Positions 1 through 7,504 of a DNA stretch of 26,557 nucleotides are shown here, piece after piece. The translations under genes were made by a program, and so were the position numbers. This stretch comes from Mxb001 sp046046455. GTDB taxonomy: Bacteria > Actinomycetota > Actinomycetes > S36-B12. Position 1 is the first letter of the stretch. Each line of letters begins with the position of its first letter. The DNA is taken from NCBI GenBank assembly GCA_046046455.1, contig JBJOJS010000088.1:1-26557 (forward strand), in the 5' to 3' direction. A model generated the notes under the pieces. It was not told the origin of the DNA and searched no databases. It worked only from the letters and a program-made list of their open reading frames with translations.

Positions 1-1197
1 CTCGGCGATGACGATCTCTTCGGTGGCCCTGGCAACGACAAGATCGTCGGCAACGACGGCGCCGACAACATCGATGGCGAGGAGGGTGACGACGCCCTCG
101 GCGGCGGAGCGGGCAATGACATCGTCACCGGCGACGTCGGCCTGGACTCGATGACCGGCGGCTCCGGCATCAACGAGCTCGACTCCGAGGACGGCTTCCC
201 CGACACCTACGTCAACTGCGACAACGCACCTGGCGAGGGCAAGATCGCCTTCGACCGCGGCCTCGATATCCCGCGCAACTGCCCCGTTGTCCTGCCCCCC
301 ACGGCGCCGACGAAGCTCGAGGCGGCCGGGGGGCGGGACTCCCTCACCGTCAGCTGGGCACCTCCGGACTTCGACGGCAACGCCACGCAACTCACGTACG
401 AGCTCTACTACCGGGCCCCCGGCAAGTCCACGGACACCAAGGTCTCCGTCCCCGGCGATGAGTCGTCGTACACCCTCGGCGATTTGAGGAACGCGCCCGG
501 GCTCTACTCGGTCTCGATGCGTGCGAAGAACGAAGCGGGCACCAGCGCTGCGACGACTTCGGTGCCGGTTGTCGTCGGCGGGGCCCCGAGCCCGCCGCAG
601 TCGGTCGCGAGTGTCTTCGTCCGCCGCGGGTCGGCCACGGTCAGCTGGGTCCCGCCCGCGGATGTCACCGGCGCGACGTACGAGCTCGCCCTGCGCGTGA
701 TGGATAAGGAGCGCAAGACATGGCTGGCCTGGACGACCCTGCCGGACAAGGTCTCAGGCACGTCCCTGGCGGTCGGCGACGATCTGCGCATCGTGAGTGG
801 GCGGGTTTACCAGTTCCGTGTGCGCACCGTCACGGACAAGGGTGACGTGAGCACCTGGACTGACTCCCCACGCCGCTTCGCCGGCAATCTCGAGCCGCTT
901 GAGACGGCGACGGTGAAGGGGCGAGGCCCGGTCAGCGTCTCCGTGAACGCACCAGGGCTGGCATGGAGGTACAACGTCGACATCTCGGCGCTCACTGCGT
1001 CGATGACCGCCGATTCGTATCAGGCCCTGCCGATCGCCTACGCGAGCATCATGCTCAAGCCGACCTTCGTGCGCTACTCCGCGGAGATGCCCGGGCCACT
1101 CACGCTCACCTCAGGCTGCTACGTCGGCCTGAACTACCGCCTCCCCGGATCGACGAAGGTCGAGCGCATGCGAGCGGACATCACCTGCCCGAAGTGA
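1..1197 (+). CDS. RTX-repeat / fibronectin type III surface protein, C-terminal part (5' end outside window)
   Basis: The reading frame is open from base 1 and ends at TGA 1195-1197, so 398 residues of a longer protein are visible. The first ~55 residues are glycine/aspartate nonapeptide repeats of the RTX (hemolysin-type calcium-binding) kind, with units such as GGPGNDKIV, DNIDGEEGD and GGGAGNDIV. In this family such repeats bind Ca2+ and form a parallel beta roll after secretion. Two fibronectin type III domains follow, at about residues 98-192 (beginning PTAPTKLEA, with VSWAPP) and 195-295 (beginning PPQSV, with VSWVPP). The last ~100 residues form an unassigned beta-rich tail containing two cysteines. 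No sortase motif or C-terminal membrane segment is visible. It is probably an extracellular adhesin or matrix-type protein; enzymatic domains, if any, lie upstream of the window. The family assignment is secure, the role is inference. Confidence 0.85.
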   Translation, partial: LGDDDLFGGPGNDKIVGNDGADNIDGEEGDDALGGGAGNDIVTGDVGLDSMTGGSGINELDSEDGFPDTYVNCDNAPGEGKIAFDRGLDIPRNCPVVLPPTAPTKLEAAGGRDSLTVSWAPPDFDGNATQLTYELYYRAPGKSTDTKVSVPGDESSYTLGDLRNAPGLYSVSMRAKNEAGTSAATTSVPVVVGGAPSPPQSVASVFVRRGSATVSWVPPADVTGATYELALRVMDKERKTWLAWTTLPDKVSGTSLAVGDDLRIVSGRVYQFRVRTVTDKGDVSTWTDSPRRFAGNLEPLETATVKGRGPVSVSVNAPGLAWRYNVDISALTASMTADSYQALPIAYASIMLKPTFVRYSAEMPGPLTLTSGCYVGLNYRLPGSTKVERMRADITCPK

Positions 1198-1249
1198 GCC
1201 GCGGCCCTCGGAATTGATGCACTGACGCGCATCGACCCGCGCGAGCCAC

Positions 1250-1261
1250 TACCGTCCGGGC
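1250..1261 (+). promoter_or_regulatory. Leaderless -10 element (TACCGT-N6-ATG)
   Basis: TACCGT at 1250-1255 is followed by six bases and then ATG 1262, with no Shine-Dalgarno sequence. This places the predicted transcription start on the start codon. The same geometry recurs across the window. Confidence 0.6.
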
Positions 1262-3220
1262 ATGTCCCCCACGCCCCGCCTGCGACGCGCCCTGGCGCCC
1301 GTCGTGGCGCTCGCGCTCTGTCTCACCCCCGTGGCCCCGACCGCGGTGTCTGCCGCGGCACCCCCGAGCGGAGCCAGGCCCGCTACCCAGACCGTGCCCA
1401 CCACAGCGCGCACGCCGTCCGACCTGGTGCCCGTCCTGGCGTCCCTCGGCCCCCAGGCGGTCCTCGCCGGAGCGCGGATCGAAGCGCTGGATGCCAGGGG
1501 CCGCGTCTTGCAGACCATCGTGACCAGTCGGCGAGGTGGCGCACACCTCAACCGCGCCAAGGTGGCGAAGGCCGTGACCTTGCGTGTCACGGGTGGGACC
1601 AGCGCACTTGGCACGCGCAATGACGCGACGCTCTACGGGCGGATCGACATCGATCCGCAGCGCATACGGGTGCAGCACGTCACGCCCGTGACCACGCTCG
1701 CCCTGAGGGTTGCGAAGGACCGCAGGACGACGTACGCCGCCGGCATGCGTGCGGTGCGCAATTACCTCGAGATCCCGCAGTGGACGCGTGAGTGGCAGCA
1801 CTCCCTGGCCACGCGCCTCTTCGACGCGCAGCGCTTCACGGCCTATATCGCCAGGAATGGCGGCGTGAAGAAGTCGCTGGGATCACTCGAGCGCGAGATC
1901 CTCAAGGGGCGCCCGCCCCGCTCCTTCGGCAGCGATGCTCCCGCCCCGCGCAGCACGTACTCCGCGGCCGGTGAGTTCCTCTTCGATGCCGTGGTCGAGG
2001 CTGCGACAGGTGACTCTCCCGACGAGATCATCGGCGAGCTCTTCGGCACCACGAATCCGACCGAGCAGGCCCTGGACAACATCGAGAGCCAGCTCACGCA
2101 GATCACCAACATGCTGGTGACGATCGAGGCCGACATGCAGGACATGCTCACCCAGATCGCCATCACGCAGTACGACACCATCGCGCAGTCGCTATCGACC
2201 GCAGTCGACAACACCGAGAACCAGTGGGTCAACTACAACTACGTCGTCAACAACGTCAACCCGAACAATCGGGCGACGTACCAGGACTACGCCGAGGGCT
2301 TCTACCAGGACATCAATCCCACGATCGCGCAGTTCAATTCGCTCTTCACGACCCCCGGCAGCACGGGGCTCCTCGATGAGCTCTATCAAATGAACGCCAC
2401 TGAATACCCGTGGTGGACTGCCGGCGACATCACCAACATGCAGTCCACGGTGGACTACTACGGAACGATGCAGGCCGAGGCCGTCACCCTCCTGTCAGAG
2501 GCATGGAACTTCAGCAGTTCGACGTACGAGTACACGATGACCCCGGCCTACATCGACGGCCAGATCAACGGCCTCTACACCACGCAGATCGACAACATCT
2601 ACGCGTCTCTGCCCGACTCCTTGAACACCGGCGAGATCGTCAATCCGGCGAACCGTAGGGCCTACATGCTGACACCCGTCGCGCAGCCCAATACGGTGTA
2701 CGAACAGGTGGTTGGCTACGGGGCCTGCAACACCATCACGTACAGCGACGCGTACTCGTACACCACGCCACCCATCACGAGCGCCGACGGATTCGCCAAT
2801 CTCTGGGCGTCGGAGACTCCTTCGTCCTATACGTCGGCAGCCAGCAGCGAGATGGCATTCCTCGGCACTCAACGCACGACGAGCAGCAATGGCACGACGT
2901 CGTCGACCAATGCGCTTCCGGCCATGATGGTCAACGCACCCGACGCCTGGCTCATGGTGAGCAATGAGGCGCTTCCGCTGCTGTACCTGCTGTATGAACC
3001 CCCCATTGACCCACCCCCCTACTACGGCTGGGCCTACTGCAACGGCGCTGCCGTGTCACTGGTGCCTAGCCAGATCCAGGCATTCGCGCAGAACTTTGTC
3101 CTCCAACAGGGCAACTCGTACGTGCCTGCGGGTCAGCAGCTCTCCGCGAGCTCCAGCATCCCGGTGGCCCTGCTCGTCTCGCGCACCGGCCAGTTCGCCT
3201 ACGTGCCACCGGTCGAGTAG
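1262..3220 (+). CDS. Large secreted protein of unknown function with a coiled-coil core and a lysine-free C-terminal two thirds
   Basis: 652 residues. A basic N-terminus and a hydrophobic segment (about residues 8-32, ending VSAAAPP) form a signal peptide. Residues 33-230 are ordinary for this genome, rich in Arg, Ala and Val. From residue 231 to the end (422 residues) there is no lysine and only five arginines (337, 465, 466, 538, 641), while Asn, Gln, Tyr, Thr and Ser are abundant. Residues ~271-312 show heptad spacing of hydrophobic residues (L271, I274, L278, I281, L285, I288, M292, M295, I299), consistent with a long helix or coiled coil. Two cysteines, C489 and C593, could form a disulfide. 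I do not recognise the family. The start follows the leaderless -10 element at 1250-1255. The acidic, polar, Tyr/Asn-rich composition fits an extracellular structural protein; a helical-bundle toxin is a weaker alternative. Confidence 0.85.
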   Translation: MSPTPRLRRALAPVVALALCLTPVAPTAVSAAAPPSGARPATQTVPTTARTPSDLVPVLASLGPQAVLAGARIEALDARGRVLQTIVTSRRGGAHLNRAKVAKAVTLRVTGGTSALGTRNDATLYGRIDIDPQRIRVQHVTPVTTLALRVAKDRRTTYAAGMRAVRNYLEIPQWTREWQHSLATRLFDAQRFTAYIARNGGVKKSLGSLEREILKGRPPRSFGSDAPAPRSTYSAAGEFLFDAVVEAATGDSPDEIIGELFGTTNPTEQALDNIESQLTQITNMLVTIEADMQDMLTQIAITQYDTIAQSLSTAVDNTENQWVNYNYVVNNVNPNNRATYQDYAEGFYQDINPTIAQFNSLFTTPGSTGLLDELYQMNATEYPWWTAGDITNMQSTVDYYGTMQAEAVTLLSEAWNFSSSTYEYTMTPAYIDGQINGLYTTQIDNIYASLPDSLNTGEIVNPANRRAYMLTPVAQPNTVYEQVVGYGACNTITYSDAYSYTTPPITSADGFANLWASETPSSYTSAASSEMAFLGTQRTTSSNGTTSSTNALPAMMVNAPDAWLMVSNEALPLLYLLYEPPIDPPPYYGWAYCNGAAVSLVPSQIQAFAQNFVLQQGNSYVPAGQQLSASSSIPVALLVSRTGQFAYVPPVE

Positions 3221-3240
3221 GGAGGCGCCCTTTCCCCCCA

Positions 3241-3268
3241 CGGCCGCGGGACCGACCGGGAGCGGCCG
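3241..3268 (+). terminator. Possible hairpin after the lysine-free secreted protein gene
   Basis: A 7-bp perfect inverted repeat CGGCCGC / GCGGCCG (3241-3247 and 3262-3268) encloses a 14-nt loop, 20 nt after the stop codon at 3220. No U-run follows. It may be a GC-type terminator, or part of the promoter region of the downstream toxin-antitoxin pair. Confidence 0.3.
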
Positions 3269-3270
3269 AA

Positions 3271-3291
3271 ATGTGCTACATTGACGCACAT
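3271..3291 (+). promoter_or_regulatory. Toxin-antitoxin promoter with overlapping inverted repeat (putative operator)
   Basis: TACATT (3277-3282) lies 7 nt before ATG 3290 and fits a leaderless -10 element. A perfect 6-bp inverted repeat ATGTGC (3271-3276) / GCACAT (3286-3291) brackets that element and reaches into the start codon. Antitoxins of the Phd/VapB type usually repress their own operon by binding such repeats, alone or with the toxin. The operator role here is inference from position. Confidence 0.5.
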
Positions 3292-3562
3292 GAGCGACCA
3301 GGTGGGCATTCGCGCTCTGCAGCAGAACGCTTCCACCGTGGTCCAGCGCGCCGCCTCTGGTGAGGTGATCGTCATCACCGATCGCGGCCGCCCCGTGGCC
3401 CGCGTCGTCCCGATGGCGGCAAGCCCGCTCCAGCAGCTCCTCGATGAGGGTCGTGCGCGTCCCGCGCGTACCCACCCGTGGGAGTTGCCTGATCCTCTGC
3501 CTGCGACGGGCGGGCCGACTCTCGGTAACCTGCTCGCCGAGGCTCGTCGGGACGAGCGGTGA
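3290..3562 (+). CDS. Type II antitoxin, Phd/YefM (VapB-like) family
   Basis: 90 residues. The N-terminus (VGIRALQQNASTVVQRAASG, then EVIVITDRGRPVARVVP) is the classic Phd/YefM DNA-binding fold seen in antitoxins paired with PIN toxins. The C-terminal ~45 residues, rich in Arg, Pro and Leu, would be the disordered arm that wraps the toxin. ATG 3290 is preferred over the in-frame TTG 3281 because it sits 7 nt after a -10-like TACATT. The stop codon overlaps the GTG of the next gene (GTGA at 3559-3562), so toxin translation is probably coupled to antitoxin translation. In this family the antitoxin neutralises the nuclease and represses the operon, here probably through the inverted repeat at 3271-3291. 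Confidence 0.9.
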   Translation: MSDQVGIRALQQNASTVVQRAASGEVIVITDRGRPVARVVPMAASPLQQLLDEGRARPARTHPWELPDPLPATGGPTLGNLLAEARRDER

Positions 3563-3954
3563 CGTCGGTCTACCTGGATTCCTCAGCCGCTCTCAAACTC
3601 GTCGTCGCAGAGGCGGGCTCCGACGCCCTGCGCGACTGGTCGCAGCGCACGCGTCCTGACTTCGTCGCCTGCGATCTCGTGCGCACCGAAGTGCTGCGTG
3701 CCTGCCGTCGCCATTCGACCGATGCCACGGCGCGCGGGCGCAGCGTGCTCGAGGCGATCACGCTCTTCCCGTTGTCGACGGACCTGTACACGTCCGCAGC
3801 GTTCCTCGAGCCGTTGACTATGCGGTCCCTCGACGCGATCCATCTCGCCGCGGCCCTCTCGCTTGGCGATGACATCAGCGGTGTCGTCACCTATGACGAG
3901 CGCCTCGCCGAAGCGTGCGCGTGGCACGGCCTTGAGGTCATCGCTCCCGCATAA
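3559..3954 (+). CDS. vapC: PIN-domain ribonuclease toxin (VapC family)
   Basis: 131 residues, the usual size of VapC toxins. The acidic residues of the Mg2+-dependent PIN active site are in place: D7 (VYLDSSA), E44 (RTEVLRA), D92 (LDAIHLAAA) and D113 (TYDERL). VapC enzymes cut specific RNAs, often tRNAs or rRNA loops, and slow growth when the antitoxin is degraded; the target here cannot be read from sequence. The gene starts at GTG 3559, which overlaps the antitoxin stop codon, and it has no promoter of its own. All key residues are present, so the toxin looks intact. Confidence 0.92.
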   Translation: MTSVYLDSSAALKLVVAEAGSDALRDWSQRTRPDFVACDLVRTEVLRACRRHSTDATARGRSVLEAITLFPLSTDLYTSAAFLEPLTMRSLDAIHLAAALSLGDDISGVVTYDERLAEACAWHGLEVIAPA

Positions 3955-3957
3955 CGC

Positions 3958-3997
3958 CGGTCCACTGCTGCCGATCGCTCCAGCGGCGTAGTGGCCG
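3958..3997. terminator. Hairpin between convergent vapC and the histidine kinase gene
   Basis: CGG-(T)-CCACT-(GCT)-GCCG pairs with CGGC-(GT)-AGTGGCCG across a 10-nt loop: 12 base pairs interrupted by a bulge and a small internal loop. It lies in the 94-nt gap between two gene ends facing each other, where a bidirectional terminator is expected. There is no clear U-tract on either strand. Confidence 0.4.
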
Positions 3998-4048
3998 AGT
4001 TGTCGTCGCGGCCGATCCGCCAGCGACATACGGAAAATCCCAGGGGAA

Positions 4049-5389
4049 CTAGCGCGGCAGGCTGACGCGCACGAGCAGGCCACCCTCCGGCGCGTCGCCG
4101 AGGGTCACGGTGCCCCGCTCATCGGCGACGGCCGATGCGACGATCGCCAGGCCCAGGCCCGAGCCCGGGATCGCGCGCGCATCAGGGGTGCGATGGAAGC
4201 GGTCGAAGACCGCCGCGCGCTCGGCCTCCGGGATGCCCGGCCCGCCGTCGCGCACCTCGATGACGACCTCGGAACCGTGGTCGGCCACCGCCGCGATGAT
4301 CGCGGCGGGTGCGGGGGCGAACTTCGCGGCGTTGTCGAGCAGGTTGCCGACGATCTCGGCGATGCCCACCGGATCGACGCGCATGGGCACGGGCTCAGCG
4401 GGCAGGTCGACGGTCACCTCGCGCTGAGTACGCCGCGTGAGTCGCTCCGCCGCCGCCGTCACCGCCCCGCGGATATCGATCTCCACCACCTCGCGCACCG
4501 GCTCGTCGCGCGCAGCGAGCGCGAGCAGCTCCTCGACGAGGCGACCGAGCTCATCGAGCTCTGCCTGCGCCGCCGTCAGCGACTCCTGGGTGGTCGCATC
4601 CGTCGCGGTGCGCGCCGCGAACTGCACATTGGCGCGCAGTGCCGCGAGCGGCGTCCGCAGCTCATGCCCGGCGTCCTGGACGAGTTGCTCCTGCTGCTCC
4701 TGCGAGCGCCGCAGCGACTCCTGCAGCAGGGCGGTCGCCTGCACCACGTCGACGACCTCACGGGGTGCGCCGGGCTTGGCCTCGGGCACGTCACCCGATT
4801 CGCCGCGCGAGAGCGAGCGCATCGCATCGGCGACGTCCTCGAGCGGGATGGTGGAACGGCGTACCGCGAGCACCCCGATGCCCGCCCCGATGCCGACTGC
4901 GGCGAGGCCGACGACCGCGAGGATGGAGGCCAGGCCGACGAGGATCGTGTTGGTCTCCTCGAGCGAACGCACCGCGCGCGCTGCTGCGCCGTCCACGACG
5001 GCGACGGTGAGCACGCGCACCTGCTCGCCGTTGGGCGCCACGCGGGTGGAGTACGCCTGGGTGCCCGGCGCTGACTCGGCGATGCGGATGTCCTCGGGGT
5101 CGGCTGGGAGATCGAAGGACTCGCGATCGACCTCGAAGACCTCACCGTCGGAGAGCACGGCGTCGACGAGCACGGTGGGCTGGCCCGAGATGGGCGGCCG
5201 AATGATCGGCGGGGCATCCTCCGCGGGCTCGAGGAAGATGCCGGCCTCGAGACGGGACTGCAGCGACGAGTCGACGCTGCCGAGCAGTGCGCTGCGGGTG
5301 AGGAACCAGACGCCGATCGCCAGGCCGACGACGGAGAGCGCCACCGTGACGGCGACGATGAGCGCGACCGTGGTGCGCAGTGACCGCAT
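4049..5389 (-). CDS. Two-component sensor histidine kinase (MprB/PrrB-like)
   Basis: 446 residues. There are two membrane segments (about 8-32 and 149-176), with an extracytoplasmic sensor domain of roughly 110 residues between them. A HAMP region (~177-230) follows. The HisKA box GHELRTPLAA carries the phospho-accepting H242. The ATPase domain has the N box GNLLDNAAKFA (N353), the G1 box DGGPG (381-385) and the G2 box GSGLGL (409-414). The protein is therefore a complete membrane kinase. It starts 6 nt after the stop codon of the response regulator, so the two form an operon read from the promoter at 6092-6097. The acidic, proline-rich sensor domain gives no clue to the signal. Resemblance to actinobacterial MprB/PrrB envelope-stress sensors is general and does not establish orthology. 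Confidence 0.93.
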   Translation of the reverse strand: MRSLRTTVALIVAVTVALSVVGLAIGVWFLTRSALLGSVDSSLQSRLEAGIFLEPAEDAPPIIRPPISGQPTVLVDAVLSDGEVFEVDRESFDLPADPEDIRIAESAPGTQAYSTRVAPNGEQVRVLTVAVVDGAAARAVRSLEETNTILVGLASILAVVGLAAVGIGAGIGVLAVRRSTIPLEDVADAMRSLSRGESGDVPEAKPGAPREVVDVVQATALLQESLRRSQEQQEQLVQDAGHELRTPLAALRANVQFAARTATDATTQESLTAAQAELDELGRLVEELLALAARDEPVREVVEIDIRGAVTAAAERLTRRTQREVTVDLPAEPVPMRVDPVGIAEIVGNLLDNAAKFAPAPAAIIAAVADHGSEVVIEVRDGGPGIPEAERAAVFDRFHRTPDARAIPGSGLGLAIVASAVADERGTVTLGDAPEGGLLVRVSLPR

Positions 5390-5395
5390 CGACGC

Positions 5396-6085
5396 CTACT
5401 CGACGCGCGCGACGAAGCCGACGCCGCGCACGGTGTGGACCAGGCGCGAGCGGCCACCAGCCTCCGTCTTTCGGCGGACGTAGGAGACGTAGGTGTCGAG
5501 GTTGGAATCGAGCGTGGGCGAGGAGAAGCCCCACACCTCGGTCATGAGGTCACTGCGCTCGACGACGGCGCCGTCGGCGGCGAGAAGGACCTGGAGCAGG
5601 GCGAACTCGGTCTTGGTGAGGGTGATCTCCTCGCCATCGCGGGTCACCTGGCGCCGCGCGGCATCGAGCGTGAGATCGCCCAGGGAGTAGTGGCCGGTCG
5701 ACTCGGTGTGGCCCGCACGGCGCAGCAGGGCGCGCACGCGGGCGATGAGCTCGGTGATGTCGAAGGGCTTGGGCAGGTAGTCATCGGCCCCGGCGTCGAG
5801 GCCAGCCACGCGATCGCCCACATCGCCGCGCGCGGTGAGCACGAGGATCGGCAGGACCTGGCCATCGGCGCGCAGTCGGCGTGCAACATCGAGGCCATCG
5901 ATGTCGGGCAATCCGAGGTCGAGGACGATGAGGTCGATGGTCGCCGCACCTCGCTCGGGGACCTGCATGCGCTCGAGCGCGTCGTACCCGGTGGGCACCG
6001 TCTCGACGTCGTAACCCTCGAAGGCGAGCACGCGCTCCAGCACCTGGCGCAGCGACGGATCGTCGTCGACGACGAGGAGGGCCAT
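5396..6085 (-). CDS. OmpR/PhoB-family response regulator
   Basis: 229 residues. The receiver domain (residues 1-~115) has the acidic pair in VVDDDPS, the phospho-acceptor D56 in IVLDLGLPDIDG, the conserved Thr in LVLTARGD and the Lys in LPKPF. The C-terminal winged helix (about 130-229) has typical features including LTKTEFALLQVLL, DSNLDTYVSYVRRK and VHTVRGVGFVARVE. It is the DNA-binding partner of the kinase just downstream. ATG 6085 is chosen instead of the upstream TTG 6103 because TACCCT lies exactly 6 nt before it, and because the shorter protein starts at the usual place for this family (MALLVVDDD). The targets of the regulator are not visible; the neighbouring secreted-protein genes are candidates only by proximity. 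Confidence 0.94.
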   Translation of the reverse strand: MALLVVDDDPSLRQVLERVLAFEGYDVETVPTGYDALERMQVPERGAATIDLIVLDLGLPDIDGLDVARRLRADGQVLPILVLTARGDVGDRVAGLDAGADDYLPKPFDITELIARVRALLRRAGHTESTGHYSLGDLTLDAARRQVTRDGEEITLTKTEFALLQVLLAADGAVVERSDLMTEVWGFSSPTLDSNLDTYVSYVRRKTEAGGRSRLVHTVRGVGFVARVE

Positions 6086-6097
6086 GGGATGAGGGTA
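6086..6097 (-). promoter_or_regulatory. Leaderless -10 element of the response regulator-kinase operon (TACCCT-N6-ATG)
   Basis: On the minus strand TACCCT (6097-6092) is followed by CATCCC and ATG 6085. It lies just past the hairpin at 6110-6150, so upstream transcription would be stopped and then restarted here. Confidence 0.65.
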
Positions 6098-6109
6098 GAT
6101 CAATTAAAC

Positions 6110-6150
6110 GGCCCCCGATGCCTCACTCCATTCTGGAGGCGCCGGGGGCC
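6110..6150 (-). terminator. Strong intrinsic terminator-like hairpin
   Basis: The perfect 8-bp arms GGCCCCCG (6110-6117) and CGGGGGCC (6143-6150) enclose an inner stem with GCC/GGC and CCA/TGG pairing around TTC. Read on the minus strand, the hairpin is followed by GTTTAATT, a short T-rich tract. It lies about 90 nt after the stop of the secreted protein gene at 6240 and before the regulator promoter, as expected of a terminator insulating the two units. Confidence 0.7.
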
Positions 6151-6239
6151 GGAGCTCGAGATGGTCGGGATCACTGCGCCCTACCGCAGACGGCCACCAC
6201 GAGCAGCTGAGTGGACCCTATCGGGTCGGTTGCGTCGAC

Positions 6240-6788
6240 CTATATACGGCGGGGTGACACAGCCACCTTGCCGTCGGAGCCGCCCGGCTGACGCATGAGG
6301 CGATCGACGGAGCGCGCGATGTCATCGCGCAAGGTGGCGGACTCCGCGGCAGAGATCCTGCCGTCGAACTGGGCCTCCACGATGGGCCGGGACAGCCAGC
6401 GGTAGAGGCGTTCCTGGACATCACCCGAGGCGTCTCCGGTGATGCGCAGCAGGGTCGCACCGTTGGCCACGCGGGCCTGGACGGCGCCCACCGAGGTGCC
6501 GGCGCCATCGGCGACGATCCCCCAGAAGGCGTCGATGGTGCGTTCCTCGACCTTGGCCGAGAGGTCCTTCGGATCGACGTACGTCGGCAGGAGTGCGCTC
6601 GTGACGTAGTTCTCCTGGGCGACGGAGTAGACACCCGAGTTGACCGCGTCGGTGAGGACAGCGGCGATCCGCGCGTGGGCACGCTCGCGAAGCGACGATT
6701 CGTTGGCCTGCGCGGGCACGGCCGCGACGGCGAACAGCGCGACGAGAGCCACCGCGAGGGTGACCAGTCGAGCAGCTGCGCGCGTCAT
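6240..6788 (-). CDS. Small secreted alpha-helical protein of unknown function
   Basis: 182 residues with a clear signal peptide (residues 1-28: basic start, hydrophobic core, VPAQANE cleavage region). The mature part is predicted helical and has no cysteine. Two segments resemble each other loosely: one around GVYSVAQENYVTSALLP and one around GRISAAESATLRDDIARSVD. Each has a gly-x-(I/V)-S-x-A-(E/Q) turn followed by an amphipathic helix, suggesting an internal duplication. I recognise no named family. ATG 6788 is supported by CACACT six nt upstream. The gene is divergent from a lipoprotein gene (124 nt between starts) and sits upstream of the two-component system, separated from it by a terminator. 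Confidence 0.75.
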   Translation of the reverse strand: MTRAAARLVTLAVALVALFAVAAVPAQANESSLRERAHARIAAVLTDAVNSGVYSVAQENYVTSALLPTYVDPKDLSAKVEERTIDAFWGIVADGAGTSVGAVQARVANGATLLRITGDASGDVQERLYRWLSRPIVEAQFDGRISAAESATLRDDIARSVDRLMRQPGGSDGKVAVSPRRI

Positions 6789-6800
6789 GTCTCGAGTGTG
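6789..6800 (-). promoter_or_regulatory. Weak leaderless -10 element (CACACT-N6-ATG)
   Basis: On the minus strand CACACT lies six nt before ATG 6788. It departs from TANNNT only at the first base but keeps the exact spacing seen at other genes in the window. Confidence 0.4.
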
Positions 6801-6900
6801 ACTGCGGGGGCGCGCGCGACGCCAGGGGCGGGGCTGGGAAGTGGCTGGGAAGGGCTACCGGGCCGGGCCAGCGCGGCAGGACTCACGCGCTGAGCCGACG

Positions 6901-6912
6901 TAGCCTCGGGAC
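6901..6912 (+). promoter_or_regulatory. Leaderless -10 element (TAGCCT-N6-ATG)
   Basis: TAGCCT at 6901-6906 is followed by CGGGAC and ATG 6913. No ribosome binding site can be placed in the six remaining bases. Confidence 0.6.
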
Positions 6913-7479
6913 ATGACTCTCGGCAGCCGTCCTCAACTCGCCCGCATCCTCGCCGCCGCGGCCGTCACCGGCCTCGCGCTCACCGCCTGCTCCGGCGGGT
7001 CGCAGGAGGCGGCCAGCTCATCGGGGGCCCCGAGCTCGAGTGCCGCCGCGAGCTCGGCCGCCGCGAGCTCCTCGGCGTCGCCGTCGCCGAGCGGGTCCAA
7101 GGGGACCGAGACGATCCTTGCGGTGCTCTGCGACGAGGCCGCACCCGAGCAGGTCGCCGCCATCGAGGCCGCGATGCTCCCCGACTTCACCGTGAGCCAG
7201 CTCGTCGATGTACGCACCGATGACGACGGCAAGCACGCGATCCTCGGCTTCGTCGAGGGCCCCGGCCTCGCGGTGCTCGCCCAGTGGACCGGCACCGGTC
7301 TCACCCTCGAGGGCCTGGCCGCCGCCGACGAGTTCGCGACCCAGGTCACCGACCTGCCCGCGGCGACACCCGACCAGGAGACCGAGGACCTGCTCGGCCA
7401 GACCGTCACCTGCTACTCCGCCATCTACGCGCCCGAGGACGGCGACAAGAAGAAGAAGGGCGACAAGAACGCCGAGTAG
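6913..7479 (+). CDS. Secreted lipoprotein with Ser/Ala linker, function unknown
   Basis: 188 residues. The signal sequence ends in the lipobox LALTAC, so C26 would be lipidated and anchor the protein to the outer face of the membrane. Residues 27-65 are a low-complexity Ser/Ala/Pro linker that would hold the folded part away from the membrane. The domain at ~66-175 has two cysteines (in AVLCDEA and TVTCYSA) that could pair. The C-terminus is a short charged tail (DGDKKKKGDKNAE). No family is recognised. The next gene starts 25 nt downstream with its own -10 element, so the pair may be transcribed separately as well as together. Confidence 0.8.
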   Translation: MTLGSRPQLARILAAAAVTGLALTACSGGSQEAASSSGAPSSSAAASSAAASSSASPSPSGSKGTETILAVLCDEAAPEQVAAIEAAMLPDFTVSQLVDVRTDDDGKHAILGFVEGPGLAVLAQWTGTGLTLEGLAAADEFATQVTDLPAATPDQETEDLLGQTVTCYSAIYAPEDGDKKKKGDKNAE

Positions 7480-7486
7480 GCGACCG

Positions 7487-7500
7487 AGACGCTAGCGTCT
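7487..7500 (+). promoter_or_regulatory. Perfect 14-bp palindrome over a -10 element (possible operator)
   Basis: AGACGCTAGCGTCT reads identically on both strands and covers the TAGCGT -10 element (7493-7498) of the following gene. A dimeric repressor bound here would block RNA polymerase. No regulator is identified. Confidence 0.35.
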
Positions 7501-7504
7501 GGGC
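7493..7504 (+). promoter_or_regulatory. Leaderless -10 element (TAGCGT-N6-ATG)
   Basis: TAGCGT at 7493-7498 is followed by CTGGGC and ATG 7505. Confidence 0.6.

Noticed and set aside
6214..6227. GACCC-TATC-GGGTC hairpin near the end of the 6240-6788 gene as a terminator
   Set aside because: Only 5 bp with no T-tract; the much stronger hairpin at 6110-6150 just beyond is the better candidate.
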